Positions 9,731-21,531 of a stretch of DNA of 64,000 bases are shown here, piece by piece (position 1 is the first letter of the stretch; every line of letters starts with the position of its first letter). The notes below the pieces were generated by a model that worked only from the letters and a program-made list of their open reading frames with translations, did not search any database and had not been told where the DNA came from. Origin of the DNA: Diadophis punctatus similis (Eukaryota > Chordata > Lepidosauria > Squamata > Dipsadidae); NCBI GenBank assembly GCA_023053685.1, contig JALIGW010000001.1, forward strand, positions 70,275,740 to 70,339,739. Reading direction: 5' to 3'. A program made the position numbers and the translations under genes.

Positions 9731-12623
9731 TTGCTTGCTACTTCCTTCTCAGATGAAGACCCATCCAAGACAGTCTGATAACTCCAGGCTGTTGATCATT
9801 TGTGATACACACGGTCACAAGTACATCTGAAGAATACCAGGTTGGAGAATCCTAATTTAATGAACAGTATAATAAATAAAATAAAGTCCTCTTTGAGTTG
9901 AGTTAAACTCATGGTGACTTCACAAACATGTACATGAAGTTTATCTGGCAACAGTATGGAAGTAGTTTGCCTTGTCTTCATCCAGGTTGTTTTCAACTTT
10001 TCCACTTCACCTACTGTGCTAGCATTCTCTTGGTAGTCTTTCGAAGAGTTTGAAAAATGCCATTTGATACATTTCTTGCAGAGTTGGAAGTTTAACTGGG
10101 GTCATTTCAGCTCATTCTCCTATGGCTAAATTCATACAGCATACTAAATCCAAATTCTGGATTAACAAAACCAATTCCTATTTTCAGAAGCCAGAAGAAA
10201 TACAAAGTATTATGATTTAATGTAGAGGCCAGATTCATACAACATGCTAAATTTCCATAAATTGTCCATTAACTTAGACTACCAAGATATATGAATCTAT
10301 CTGTAACTTATAAATACAATTACATTTCGTCAGTAAATAGTTAACTATCCAAGTCTGAAGAAAGACGATCAATCAAATATTTCAGGCGGCACTGAAAAAT
10401 TCACTTAAACTCTGCTTTATGTCACAATCAGTAAAATGCTGTAATGCTGCTTCAGTGTTATATAGGAAGGCATGGGCATACACTAATAACTGCCAAATGT
10501 TTAGACGTTACACTGATGAAGAGCATACAAGTACTTTGATCAAAAGTTGACAATTAAAAAGCAAACTTGGGAGGATTTTTATGAACAATTTTGGGAGTCA
10601 ATTAGTTCTTGTTTGAACTGAAACTTTATGCTTCTCCCTCCCCCCTTGACCTCTTCCTTTACAATGTAATACATAAAAAACACATTAATGTACTAGTGAA
10701 ATGTCACTAAGAACAGGCTTTTTCAATTTCTCTTTCATACATGAGAAGACTTTCTTACAAGTGAACTTTTTCAAGGGTTCTCTAAAAACACGCAGAATTA
10801 TAATTTAAAACAGCCAAAAAAAACTTCATGTACATATTTGTGAAGTCACCAGGACTTGAACTCAACTCAAAGAAGACTTTATTTTATTTATTATACCATT
10901 TGTTCATTTAGGATTCCCCAACTTGGCACTCTACAGATGTACTGAATGGAAATTACTGAAGTTAATTTAGAAATATAGTTGCTTTATAAAAATATAGGAA
11001 AGGTGCTGTTATGGTGAACATTGTTAGTTATGTATACAACTAGTGTTGTGACACAATCTGTTATATTTATTCTGTTATAAATACTTAACAGTCTGGTATC
11101 ACAAGACACTATGGAGAAGTTACTCTACAGATGTGACTAAGTATCATTCTGATTTTAGCAGTAAATCAGAAGAATTGACTGCTGTGAAAAATATTTCTCT
11201 CTCTTGTTTTACACTTTCCTGTACCAAAAGTTTGGACTCCATCCAAGGCACATCTAATAAGACAAGGCTCCAGGATCAAGACAAAATCAGTCTGTATCCA
11301 AATCAAATGAAGTGATTTTGAGAATATGGTGTTCACAGTACAGGGCCAACCCCCCCCCCCCCGTTGACCTTAGCTTCTTTCAAGTCATCCAGACACAAAT
11401 AAGATCAGAATCACTTTGTCTTCTGTTCAACCCAGAACTGACCTATTCATCTGGGACCATTTAAAACACCGTGCCTATATGTTATGATAATGATGTCTGA
11501 GCATTGCAAGAACAGACAGCTTCTTAGGAGAGAGCAAGGTCAAATGGACCTTGATTGCCAGCATGCTGTTTAAGAAAACACATTCTGGGAACACCTGTTT
11601 TAATTATTTGGTATTTTGTGCTGAAAGTCATGTATGAAAGTCCTAGTTATGGGGGGGGGACATCCAACTGGACTAAAAATTACAAATGAAAGTCGCTTAA
11701 TCATGATCCCTTTCTTCAAAAATATCCTTCTGATGTAATTGTTTCCTTTTTTAGCATATATATTTCATGTGAATCAAATGTATGTAGGACATTCCTAGCC
11801 AGCATAATCTTTACTTTGCAGTTTTATGGATAAAAGAGTGAACTTACCTTGGATTTCAAAAGAGAATCATGAATTATGAAAGGCATGGAGAATATTTCTC
11901 TAAAAATAAAGGCAGTTTTGTTCATTTATAGCCATAAAAATCCTATAGAGTAGCACTTGGGTGGGAAAGGATACACTATATTTCCTTAGTTGCAGTACAA
12001 TCATATATTAGCACTCACTTAACCTTCCCATACAATAATTCATCCAAAGAATAATATACTAAATGTTTTGCCCTGGGGAATTGTTTAATTGAAGACTTTT
12101 ATAGCGACAATGAAAAACTGTACATTTTGCTAATGCCAATTTTTTGTCTTCTGCTATATCTTGAAAATGATGTCTAAGATTTTATTGTTCCCAAAAACTC
12201 TATTTGAAAAACAAAACCATTTTGAACAGCACAGGGATTACATAGGAAACACTTCTTTTGCCAACGTTATACTTTGCCTTTCCAGATCTAAAGGCCTGTA
12301 ATACAAATCCCATCATCCAAGAAGTATTATTAATTATTATAGGTTACTTTAATGAGGAACATTACAGCAACCCAGCTGGAGGCACCAGGATGAGTTCTGC
12401 ATTTTGCTTTCTATACAATACAGACTAAATTATTAAAGGAATATTATGCAAACAATAAAACGTAAGCTTAAAAAGGGAAAGTACTGCTATTATAGGCAAG
12501 AATTCTTTTTTTCCTGAAAATCAATTAATATTACTTTTTAAATATTTTCTTTACACCCCAGTTTACTGTCCACAGGGCACTCAAGGTAAGACATAATAAT
12601 GGAAATAAAATCTATTTAAATAC
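9731..12623. other. Intronic DNA with few features
   Basis: Holds an inverted pair of a SINE-like sequence (about 9884-9945 and 10815-10885, sharing GTACATGAAGTTT in inverted form) and C or G homopolymers near 11349-11362 and 11651-11660. No gene or exon recognised. Confidence 0.5.
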
Positions 12624-12856
12624 AGCAAGTCCTCCGTTAACATTAATTGGGACCAGAATTTCTACTGCTAAATGATGTGGTCAGGAAGTGTGATATCATC
12701 TGACCGTGCCACTCAGCAACAGCAATTCCAGTTGCTGTCATTAAGCTCAATGTCACGTGGTTGCCATCTGTCATCTTTTATCAGCTCCCCCATTGACATT
12801 CCTTCTTTAAAGCTGGCAGGGAGGGTCACAAATGGCAATCACATGACCATGAGAAC
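12624..12856. repeat. Decayed dispersed repeat
   Basis: ACAGCAAGTCCTCCGTTAAC start and ATCACATGACCATGAGAACC end resemble the 'tagtcctcgac' family without its right terminus. It abuts a SINE. Confidence 0.4.
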
Positions 12857-13075
12857 CAGTTTAGTTTAGCTAGAGGTTAAGGCACCAGGTTAGAAAGCAG
12901 GAGACTGTGAGTTCAGGTCCCACCTTAGTCATGAACACAGCTGGATGACCTTGGATCAGTCACTCTCTCTCAGCCCAACTCATTTCACAGGGGGAGGAAG
13001 GTGGATAAGTTTGCCACCTTGAGTTATTTGTAAAAATAAAAGGCAGGTTACAAATGAATAAATAAAATAAAAATG
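12857..13075 (+). mobile_element. tRNA-derived SINE
   Basis: A tRNA-like head (GCTAGAGGTTAAGGCACCAG, then GAGTTCAGGTCCCACC as a B-box-like stretch) is followed by a body (CAGTCACTCTCTCTCAGCCC) and a CCACCTTGAGTTATTTG tail ending in AATAAATAAAATAAA. This is a common squamate SINE layout. Confidence 0.75.
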
Positions 13076-13097
13076 TAATCAGAATTCTAATCAGAAT

Positions 13098-13508
13098 TTA
13101 GCTGGAAGAGATCTTGGAGGTCTTCTAGTCCAATCCCTTATACCAGTGTTTCCCAACCTTGGCAACTTGAAGATGTCTGGACTTCAACTCCCAGAATTCC
13201 CCAGCCAGCGAATGCTGGCTGGGGAATTCTGGGAGTTGAAGTCCAGATATCTTCAAGTTGCCAAGGTTGGGAAACACTGCCTTATACCATTTCAGATAGG
13301 TGGCTGTTCAGTCTTTTCTTTAAAACTTCCAGTGATTAAGCACCCACAACTTCTGAAAACAAGTTGTTCTACTGGTTAATTGTTCTCACTGTTAAGAAGT
13401 TTCTCCTTAGTTCTAGGTTGCTTCTCTCCTTGATTAGTTTCCATCCATTGTTTCTTGTCTTGCCTTCTGGTGCTTTGGAAAATAAGTTGATCCCCTCTTC
13501 TGCTATAT
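13098..13508 (-). mobile_element. CR1 LINE 3' end, split by a hairpin MITE
   Basis: Minus-strand CR1 3' UTR: GAAGAGATCTTGGAGGTCTTCTAGTCCAATCC at the 3' terminal side, later TTTAAAACTTCCAGTGATTAAGCACCC and TTTCCATCCATTGTTTCTTG. Interrupted by the MITE at 13144-13279 and its duplicated CCTTATAC. Related 3' regions: 15395-17222 and 37079-37390. Confidence 0.8.
13144..13279. mobile_element. Hairpin MITE (hAT type), family D
   Basis: 136 bp that folds almost end to end: CAGTGTTTCCCAACCTTGG at the left matches CCAAGGTTGGGAAACACTG at the right, with GACTTCAACTCCCAGAATTC in the arms. Perfect 8 bp duplication CCTTATAC (13136-13143 and 13280-13287). Confidence 0.92.
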
Positions 13509-13794
13509 TGTAACTGCAAACTGATTGCCAAACACCAGAATAACAATCACATGACTGTGAGGATGTGCGACATCAGAGCTTTGAGGATTAGTCATAAGTA
13601 CTACTCGTTCAGCAATGTAGCAAGTTTGAATGACAAGTGGTCTCTAAATTGTTTTTCCAGAGGAAATGAAACTGGATCCATAACTGAGTCAATCCCAATG
13701 TCCAGCTTCCTTCTGATCAACAGTATCTCGGTCTCATTTGCATTTAAATCCATCTTGTTCTTCAACCAGCTTATTATCCAACTTTAACCATGTT
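13509..13794. other. Decayed repeat DNA
   Basis: ATCACATGACTGTGAGGATG around 13546-13565 resembles the interior of the 'tagtcctcgac' family. The remainder is unrecognised. Confidence 0.35.
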
Positions 13795-13984
13795 CATGAG
13801 AACGAAGGAGAAATTTTCTGACAGTTAGAACAATTAGTCAGTGGAACAACTTGCCTCCAGTAGTTGTGCTCCAATAGTGGAAGTTTGATTGGACAACCAT
13901 TGGTCTGAAATGGCATAGGCCCGGGTTTCCTGTCTGAGCAAGGGGTTGGACTAGAAGACCTCCAAGGTCCCTTCCAACTCTGTC
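13795..13984 (+). mobile_element. CR1 LINE 3' end
   Basis: Plus-strand CR1 terminus: GGGGTTGGACTAGAAGACC, TCCAAGGTCCCTTCCAACTC, then TGTCATTCTATTCTA, where the tail becomes a microsatellite. Heavily 5' truncated; no ORF2. Confidence 0.85.
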
Positions 13985-14184
13985 ATTCTATTCTATTCTA
14001 TTCTATTCTATTCTATTCTATTCTATTCTATTCTATTCTGCTATGCTATGCTATGCTATGCTATGCTATGCTATGCTATGCTATGCTATGCTATGCTATG
14101 CTATGCTATGCTATGCTATGCTATGCTATCCCTATCCCTATCCCTATCCCTATCCCTATCCCTATCCCTATCCCTATCCCTATT
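13985..14184. repeat. Three-stage microsatellite seeded by a CR1 tail
   Basis: (ATTCT) about 11 units (13985-14039), then (GCTAT) about 18 units (14040-14129), then (CCCTAT) about 9 units (14130-14184). Adjacent blocks differ by small changes, consistent with stepwise spread from the CR1 3' repeat. The open frame reading MLCYAMLCYA is only this repeat. Confidence 0.95.
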
Positions 14185-15394
14185 CTCAATGGTTTTCTTG
14201 AAATTAAATGGAAGACAGCAATAAAAGTAGGTATTCTCATCTCTGGAAGAAAATGGATATTAGCTCTTCTTTTACTTTATGTCACCAAAATATCCGTATT
14301 AAAGATATCAGTTAAATAATGACTTTCCACAAGAATATTTTTTTCAGGTGCCAAATAGGAGAAATTTAAAGATACAAAATTGTTTTTACTATAAGGAACA
14401 CAAATATATCCAAAGGAGAACTAGGAGAAAATGAATGTTTTTTTAAAGAAACATTAACCCAAATTTGCACGGATTTAACTACCAGTGAAAATGCATATAA
14501 AACAAGAGATTTAATTTCAATAGATTATTCAGTTAGAAATTAATGTGCTTGTTATATAACTGAAGTAATATAGGTGTGAACACTTATGGTAATATGGTAT
14601 GGTTGCTATATTTTTGTCATATCAGGGAGCAATGCTACCCTCTTGGCAGGAATAATTTGTTTTTCTAACAGCCAATCACTTTTATGGCATTGCTCTCCTT
14701 TAAATAACGCCCTGCCCTTTCAAAATTTGTCCCAGATTAGTCTTTTACATTTGCTTTTACATTGCTTCGGGGAGACAAAGTTATTAAAGGTATTCATTAG
14801 CAAATCATATATTCCAGCACCGGCCCCAAATGCCAAAGTCTTATCTCCAGCTTTGAAGATGTAACTGTTATGGAGGAGTAAGAATCCAGAATATAAAATT
14901 CTTATAAATCTTGAGGAAGAATGCATAAAGACTTGCAGCTAGGAAATTAAAAAAAATAGGAAATACATATGTGTGTTGTTGTGCACGTGCATGCTTTTGT
15001 GCGCCCAGGCGTGCATAGTTTGTTTATATTTAATCACACTGGGTGCTACTAACTTACCTAAAAGTTCAAATCCTGAAATACTAGAATGCAAATTCTTCAA
15101 CACACCTGCACACATTTGCCTGATCAGAACAAGACAATGGCCAACAAATAGGAAGAGGTAAGTCTCCATATAAACTTCAAAGCTAGCTAATCCTAAAGGA
15201 GTATGTAAACTATTGCACAATATCCTTAATTTCACCTCCTAGAAATATAATGGTTAATGAAAAAACTGAATAAAGATTATTTTTTTTATTTAAAAAAAAA
15301 AGAAATGTAATGGTTAGGATCGTCCAATGCAGATTAAACCCTACATAGAAAGGGAGATGCGAGAGGTTCAAACTGGGTTTAGAAAAGAACAGAA
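14185..15394. other. No recognised feature
   Basis: AT-rich intronic DNA. The short open frames on either strand show no family resemblance. Confidence 0.5.
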
Positions 15395-15467
15395 CAGAAT
15401 AACAGAGTTGGAAGGGAGTTTTGGACATCTTTTAGTCCATCCCCTGCTCAAGCAGGAGACCCTATAC

Positions 15468-15882
15468 CAGTGATGGCGAACCTATGGCATGGGTGCCACA
15501 GGTGGCACGCGGAGCCATATCTGCTGGCACGCGAGCCGTTGCCCTAGCTCAGCTCCAGTGCGCATGTGCGTGCACGCCAGCTGATTTTTGGCTCGCGTGG
15601 AGGCTCTGGGAGGACAATTTTGGCCTCCAGAGGGCCTCCGGGGTGGCGGGGGGATCGTTTTCGCCCTCCCCAAGTTCCAAGAAAGCCTCTGGAGCCTGGG
15701 GAGGGGAAAAAACCGGGCCCACTGGAAGTCAGGAAATGGGGGAGTGGGGGGGTCACGCACGCATGCACAGGGGGTGGGGCAAGTGGGGGGCTTTGAATTA
15801 TGGGTGTGGGCACGCACGAGCGTGCGATAGCGCATGCGCGCACTATTTTGGCACCCAAGGGAAAAAAGGTTCGCCATCACTG
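15468..15882. mobile_element. Non-autonomous hAT element, family B
   Basis: 415 bp. Ends CAGTGATGGCGAACC...GGTTCGCCATCACTG with a perfect 8 bp duplication CCCTATAC (15460-15467 and 15883-15890). GC-rich interior with GTGCGCATGTGCGTGC; long open frames in it are composition artefacts. Confidence 0.92.
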
Positions 15883-16623
15883 CCCTATACCATTTCAGAC
15901 AAATGGCTGTCCAATCTCTTCTTTAAAACCTCCACTGATGGAGTATCCTCAACTTCTGAAGGCAAGCTGTTCCAGTGATTGATAATTCTGTCAGGAAACT
16001 TCTCCTTATTTCTCCTTATTTCTTGGTTGGATGGCTCCTTGATTAGTTTCCGTCCATTGTTTTGTTTTGCCTTCAGGTGCTTTGGAAAATAGGTTGACCC
16101 CCTTTCTGTGGAAGCCCCTTAGATATTGGAAGACTGATATGTCATCCCCAGTCCTTCTTTTCATTAGACTAGACATACTCAGTTCCTTGCAACTGGTCTT
16201 CATATATTTTAGCTTCCAGTCCCGTAATTATGTTTGTTGCTCTTCTTTAAACTCTTTCCAAAGTCTCAACATCTTTTTTATATCATGACAACCAAAACTG
16301 AATTCAATATTCCAACTGTGATCGTACCAAAACACTATAAAGCAATACTAGCACTTCACTTAATCTTGATTTTATCCCTCTGTTATCACCTATTCTATAC
16401 CTATGCATTTGGTTTTTCTTGCCTTACTCTTCTCACCATTGAATTTCATTTGGTTAGATAGGGCCCTGTGTTCAAGTCTGGCAAGATCCTTCTGTATCCT
16501 GAGCCTATCTTCTGGAGCATTGGCCATTCTCACCAGCTTGTCTGCACATTTGATAAGTTCCCCTTATCAAATCAAAAAGAGTAGTGGGCCTGAGACAGAG
16601 CCTTCAGGTACTCCACTTCTCAC

Positions 16624-16831
16624 CAGTAGTAGGTTTCACTTACCTTTGCTACCGGTTTGGGAATGGGAGTGCGTGTGCGCACTTTGTGCGCGTGCAATGC
16701 TTTTGCAAATGCACAGAACCTTCTGCACATGTGCAGAGTGTTTTTGATGATGTCCGGGTGGGTGGGCGGAGCCTCCCACCACCACTACCGGTTCACCTGA
16801 TCCGGGGCGAACCAGTAGCAACCCACCACTG
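16624..16831. mobile_element. Non-autonomous hAT element, family A
   Basis: 208 bp. Ends CAGTAGTAGGTTTC...AACCCACCACTG with a perfect 8 bp duplication CTTCTCAC (16616-16623 and 16832-16839). Inserted in the CR1 copy. Confidence 0.9.
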
Positions 16832-17232
16832 CTTCTCACCATGTAGATGTAGTTCCCATTAAGGACTACACATTGAGTGCAGTTGGTCAGTCAGTTATGA
16901 ATCCATCTGGTGGTGATGTTCTCTAACCTATATTTTTTCTATCTTACCAAGTAATGGGTTGTGGTCTACTTTCTCAAATGCCTTACCGAAGTAAATTAAG
17001 TCCACAGCATTTTGCTGGTCCATTATTTCAGTCACTTTGCCAAAGAATGCAATAAGGTTTGTGTAGCATGATCTGTTTTTGACAAATCCATGTTGGCTTC
17101 TGGTTATAACTTTGCTTGTCTCTAGGTGTTCACAGATTTGTTGCTTATTTTTTCTAGGATCTTCCCAGGTACTGATGTCAAGCTGACTAGTCTGTAGTTT
17201 CCTGGATCCATTTGAGACAACATTGCTGATGC

Positions 17233-18105
17233 ATTTTGGATAACTGAGAAAGCAACAGAATACCCAAAAGTTGTCAGCATGTGCTTCATTGATTATAGAA
17301 AGGATTTAGATTGCATCATTTTTATTTTTTATTTATTTTAATAAAATTTATATGCCGCCCAACTCCCAAAGGGACTCTGGGCGGCTTACAAGTATAAAAA
17401 CATTAAGCATGTCATGATCTGGAATGTGTTTAAGAAAATATGAAGGCAAAAATGACTGGGTTCAAGTGGACAAAGACAAGGCTATATATTCTCCTTTATT
17501 TATTTAACCTACCTACTAAATATTCAATGAGGGAGAAACATCAATCTCTTGCACTATATTGATAACACTACTTTGATAGCTAAAGTTACAATCAATCTAA
17601 AAGTTCTAGTAATGAAAGTCAATGACCACAGTGAAAAAAATGGGACTAAAATTAAATCTAAAGAAGACCAAACTAATGATAACAATTAAACATACAGTTG
17701 GTAAGGAAGAAATCAAAGTGGTGGATAACGTTTCTGCCTTTTAGGATCAACTATCAATAGCAAAGGAACTAGCAATCAAGAAAAACATTTCAGACTAGCA
17801 TTTGGTAGAGAGCAATAAGGGCTGCTACAAATACCTAAACACCAAAAAGATCAGAAAAGTTAGGCAATGCGTTTTCCTGTGACATTTTATAGAAATGAAA
17901 ATTGGACTTTGATGATATAAGATTAAAAGAGTATTAGTGCTTTTGAACTTTAATGTTATAGACCATTCCTGAGAATATCATGGACAACCAAGAAAAGAAA
18001 TGGATCATAGAACAAATCATTCCAGACTTTCACTTGAAATGATCAAGCTCAAATTATCATATTTTCGACACACTGTGACAAAACTGAGAAGTCCACACTG
18101 CTGAG
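17233..18105 (+). mobile_element. BovB (RTE) LINE relic
   Basis: Degenerate reverse transcriptase: CFIDYRKDLDCI-like text at about 17278-17313, later GLKLN..KTK-like and VDNVSAF-like stretches (17640-17740), then FLRISWTTKK-like (about 17965-17995). Full of stops and frameshifts. Split at about 17320-17400 by a LINE or SINE 3' tail containing ATGCCGCCCAACTCCC. Confidence 0.75.
17322..17400 (-). mobile_element. Short LINE/SINE 3' tail fragment
   Basis: Minus-strand GTAAGCCGCCCAGAGTCCC, TTGGGAGTTGGGCGGCATAT, then AAATTTTATT and an A/T-rich tail. A common squamate L2-type terminus, inserted in the BovB relic. Confidence 0.6.
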
Positions 18106-18174
18106 AAAAGCTCGGGGCTGGGTGTGAATTTCGGAGGTGAGGAATCCTCACCTCACAACTGGTAGGATTTGGTT

Positions 18175-18308
18175 AATAATGGCAATGGGAACTGCCAAGA
18201 TTGCTGTCCCTAAGATGCAGTCATGAGAAATCTCACTTTATGATCACATTATTTAGCGACAAAAATTCTAGTTCCAATTGCCATCATAACTTGAGGACTA
18301 CCCGTACC
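18175..18308. repeat. Half copy of the 'tagtcctcgac' repeat
   Basis: Ends CATCATAACTTGAGGACTACCCGTA, the right terminus of the family seen at 6639-7023. The left part is missing. Confidence 0.5.
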
Positions 18309-19384
18309 TTAATGATGGCTACCATTATTTGAATTTGCCCACAATCACAATCCACCTGCAATGCACACACACCTTTACACATGTATCTTTATATTTCCTC
18401 CAAGGATTATTTTTTCCTCATTTCAAACTTGTGAGTTTGTTTTTTTAAGGTTTGTGACTAGGGTCACCCAATTAAATTTGTATCTAAGTGGGATATACTT
18501 AAGCCTTTCATTTCTAGTCCAACGTATAGAATAACAACATGCTGTCTCTCTTTCAACAACTCTATTAAGTATTTGGTTAGTTTTTAAACATGTCGAATTT
18601 TGATTCTGAACATTTCATGGATAGCAAATAACTCCAGGAAAAAAAACTAAGCATTTAAAATCCATCTCTTTGTGCAAAAAGCTTAGGCATTTACCCACCT
18701 AGGCTGTTTCCAGGGCTATGTGATAACATTCAATTGTAGTTTTAAAAGTATGTTCTTTGCCTGGTAATTTAACTGTTTAAAATACTTACCAAAGATAAAC
18801 TTTTCTTTTGCTGGTATTACCTTCTTTTTTAACAAACTTTTATATTCTGAATGAGCCTGTTCAGTAACATCTATATTTATTCCCTCTCTGTGCACTTTTA
18901 CAAAGTCAATATAGATACGAGTTTATATCCGAAACACTGGCACGTTATGGACAGGGAAAAATACACGTAAATTATAAAACACTTAACTTTTCTGAATTGG
19001 CAGTTAAATGAGATAATAATCCATAAGATGTTGTTTGCAGCATCTCATTAATAAAGCTCAAAGTTGTTTTCAGCAATTATGTGCAATCACTGTCATTTTA
19101 TCACTGGCCAAGAATTGTCCTTCACTGTAGGCTTCAAACACATAATTATAATCATAGATTGCCAAGAAAATCATCCTGTCTGCAGGGAAGATGTAGAACT
19201 ACATCCTACTGACACTGAAAAACATATTGCTGGGGGGGGGGAGGGGGAAATCTTACATAAGAAACTCACTGTGAAGAAGAATACCCAAATTGTGTTGTTT
19301 TTTAAATTTGGAGTTAGATATACTGCTCCACCTCTCAACTTCTGAAAAAACATACACCATCTAAGTCCACTGCTGAGAAAACTA
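18309..19384. other. No recognised feature
   Basis: AT-rich intronic DNA with a G homopolymer near 19233-19248. No gene or clear repeat seen. Confidence 0.5.
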
Positions 19385-19560
19385 CCATATTTTTCGGAGT
19401 ATAAGATGCACCTTTTTCTCCCAAAAAGAGGATGAAAACTTGGGTGCATCTTATACACCGAATGTAGCCCCACCCAGCCACCCCCACCCTTTGGCCTCTG
19501 CCTGCCAGCAATTTACCTCTTTGCAGCAAACAGCAGCAGAGCCTGATTTGCACAAGAAAC
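19385..19560. mobile_element. Truncated copy of the 'ccgtatttttcggagtataagac' element
   Basis: Starts CCATATTTTTCGGAGTATAA and continues AAGATGCACC...GGGTGCATCTTATACACCGA, like the left end of the full element at 37939-38588. No right terminus found. Confidence 0.65.
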
Positions 19561-19685
19561 TAATTAGCAGCCTCCCGACCTACAGCTGAGAGGCTGCAGC
19601 TATGTGGTAAAATGAAACTAACTATGGTGGCTGTAAGGAGACAAATTTCTGGGAGATAAACTGCTGGTAATGTTGGACTGCTGAA

Positions 19686-19838
19686 ACTGAAAGGAGGTAA
19701 CAGCTCCTGTGGCCTAGAGATGGAGCTCTTGCCTCACAATCAGGAGGTTGTGAGTTATATCCTAGGTAGAGGCAGTCTCCTGCTTGGGCAGGGGGTTGGA
19801 CTAGATGACATGCAAGATCCCGTCCAACTCTGAGTGTT
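19686..19838 (+). mobile_element. Chimeric tRNA-like / CR1-tailed SINE
   Basis: The head CTCCTGTGGCCTAGAGATGG with GGTTGTGAGTTATATCCTAG resembles Pol III A and B boxes. It is fused to a CR1 end (GGGGGTTGGACTAGATGACA, GATCCCGTCCAACTCTGAG). The CR1 tail would let CR1 machinery move it. Confidence 0.65.
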
Positions 19839-21163
19839 CAAATTATTAGACTTATTTTTTAAAGACTGCTTTATTATTGTTCTAGACAACTTGACAAAAT
19901 GAAGAAGCTTTTTAAAATAAATGCTGGCTTTGAAGAGGCCCAGTGCTTTTGAATCTTCTTTTAAATAGCAGAGAATGTATACTTCCAGAAAGCCACATCA
20001 AATTTAAAGATCTGTAAAAGTATAATCTGAAATGTAACATCATATGAAGGCAGCTTCTCTATTGATAGAGTGCTTCTCTTCTTATTTCTAATTATAGTAC
20101 CTTATAATATGTAAATAAACAGATTCTCACTTATAACTCTAGGAAGAGGAGGATCAAGAAAGAAATACATTCCCAACTCAATAAACTATGGCATATCATA
20201 GTTTCTGTAATTATGATTTCTGGACTAGAGACATATCAAACATGACAGAGATCTATGTCTGAAGCACACAAAGTAGTTATTTCACCACAAAATCAAAGAG
20301 CATTAGGTACCTTGTAATCCACACTACAATTAATCAAATGGTGGGCATATCAACTCCAACAAAGAGCAGGTGAAAATGGGTATTTGTAATCTGGGTTAAG
20401 ATCTGCACAGACAGCTCCAACAGAAAAGTGAGTGTTTTAAGGAGCAGCAAGCAACAGAAGTTCAGTGCTATAAACTGGCTCAAATCCATACACTTTGAAC
20501 AAACTGGGTCGTGCATTAGACTGCCAAAGACTCTACTTAATTAGTTTATGCATCATGACCTGAGATAATTTACAATTGTTTAAGGGAATTGGGCTGGAGT
20601 AGAGCCCTTTGGAGGAAATTTACTATTAAAATATACTGTTTTATAGATTTTATTTTATTTCTCTTCTTTAAGAAGAAGGATTTAGCAAATTAGCCTCATC
20701 TGTCAGAATTTAAAAATGTATTCAATACCTTTATTGAGATGCTTGCTTACTTTAAGCTACCACCCCAAGAATAATGAATTGGGAACTCTACAACTTTTCA
20801 CTAAATCTTTGTTTTCATCTAGGAATGTGTTGCTACTTGTTAGATTAGGGTGTTGTCTCTCTGGTTGTTGCTTTACAATATTGGCCTTTTGAAACTCTTT
20901 GCTCCATTACATGATTCCTATGTGTAATGTTAATATAATCATTCATTCACTTGTCAAACTCCTATTATTAGCTCTCTTGTAAAGTGGTTATTCTATCAGC
21001 TATTAAAACATATTGTTTCATGCTTTCATCTATCCTGAGGGAAATTTGGTTGCTTGAAATGTTAACTACTTTATTAGTTCACCTGCCCCTCCAAACAAAT
21101 TTTATGTTATGATGCACTCATATTTACTGATAAAAATATATAAATTAAGAGGCTAATTATTCA
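19839..21163. other. No recognised feature
   Basis: AT-rich intronic DNA without convincing frames or repeats. Confidence 0.5.
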
Positions 21164-21171
21164 CCCACCAT

Positions 21172-21523
21172 CAGGGGTGGGTTCTAACTTACCTCACTAC
21201 CAGTTCGCTTCCTCCTGCGCCCTGTGGCCGGGCCTCGTGGGTGTGCACGTGTGCTTCGCGCAGTGCCGAAAAATAAAAAAAAATCCCCCCCCAAAAAAGC
21301 CAAAAACAAGATGGCAATGCCTGCACAGTGCCGGAAACTTGGCTTCTGCGCATGCGCAGGAAAAAAAACCCGGGAAAAAGTTCCCCCAAAAAATCCAAAA
21401 AATGGATGACGACGTCCACGGACCAGCACCGACAGAACCGGTTCCGTGATGTCATCGTGACATCACCAGCGGGTTGCTACCGGTTCGGGCAAATCGGTCC
21501 GAACTGGGAGGAACCCACCTCTG
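21172..21523. mobile_element. Non-autonomous hAT element, family A
   Basis: 352 bp. Ends CAGGGGTGGGTTCTAACTTACC...GGAACCCACCTCTG with a perfect 8 bp duplication CCCACCAT (21164-21171 and 21524-21531). GC-rich interior with GCGCATGCGCAGG; overlapping open frames on both strands are accidental. Confidence 0.92.
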
Positions 21524-21531
21524 CCCACCAT

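Larger units (their letters stand above)
15395..17222 (-). mobile_element. Long CR1 (L3-like) 3' region with two hAT insertions
   Basis: Minus-strand CR1. The 3' terminus at 15395-15460 (GAGTTGGAAGGGAGTTTTGG, TCCATCCCCTGCTCAAGCAG) runs through its long 3' UTR to about 17222 (CCTGGATCCATTTGAG). Interrupted by hAT family B at 15468-15882 and hAT family A at 16624-16831. Frames over it are decayed. Confidence 0.75.

Noticed and set aside
13985..14184. CRISPR-like or satellite array
   Set aside because: Units of 5-6 bp without spacers; a simple microsatellite.
14053..14319. Open frame MLCYAMLCYA... of 88 codons
   Set aside because: Direct translation of the GCTAT and CCCTAT microsatellite; no gene.
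15482..15978. Overlapping frames of 76-164 codons
   Set aside because: They lie inside a hAT family B element with CpG-rich interior; read in all frames on both strands, hence composition artefacts.
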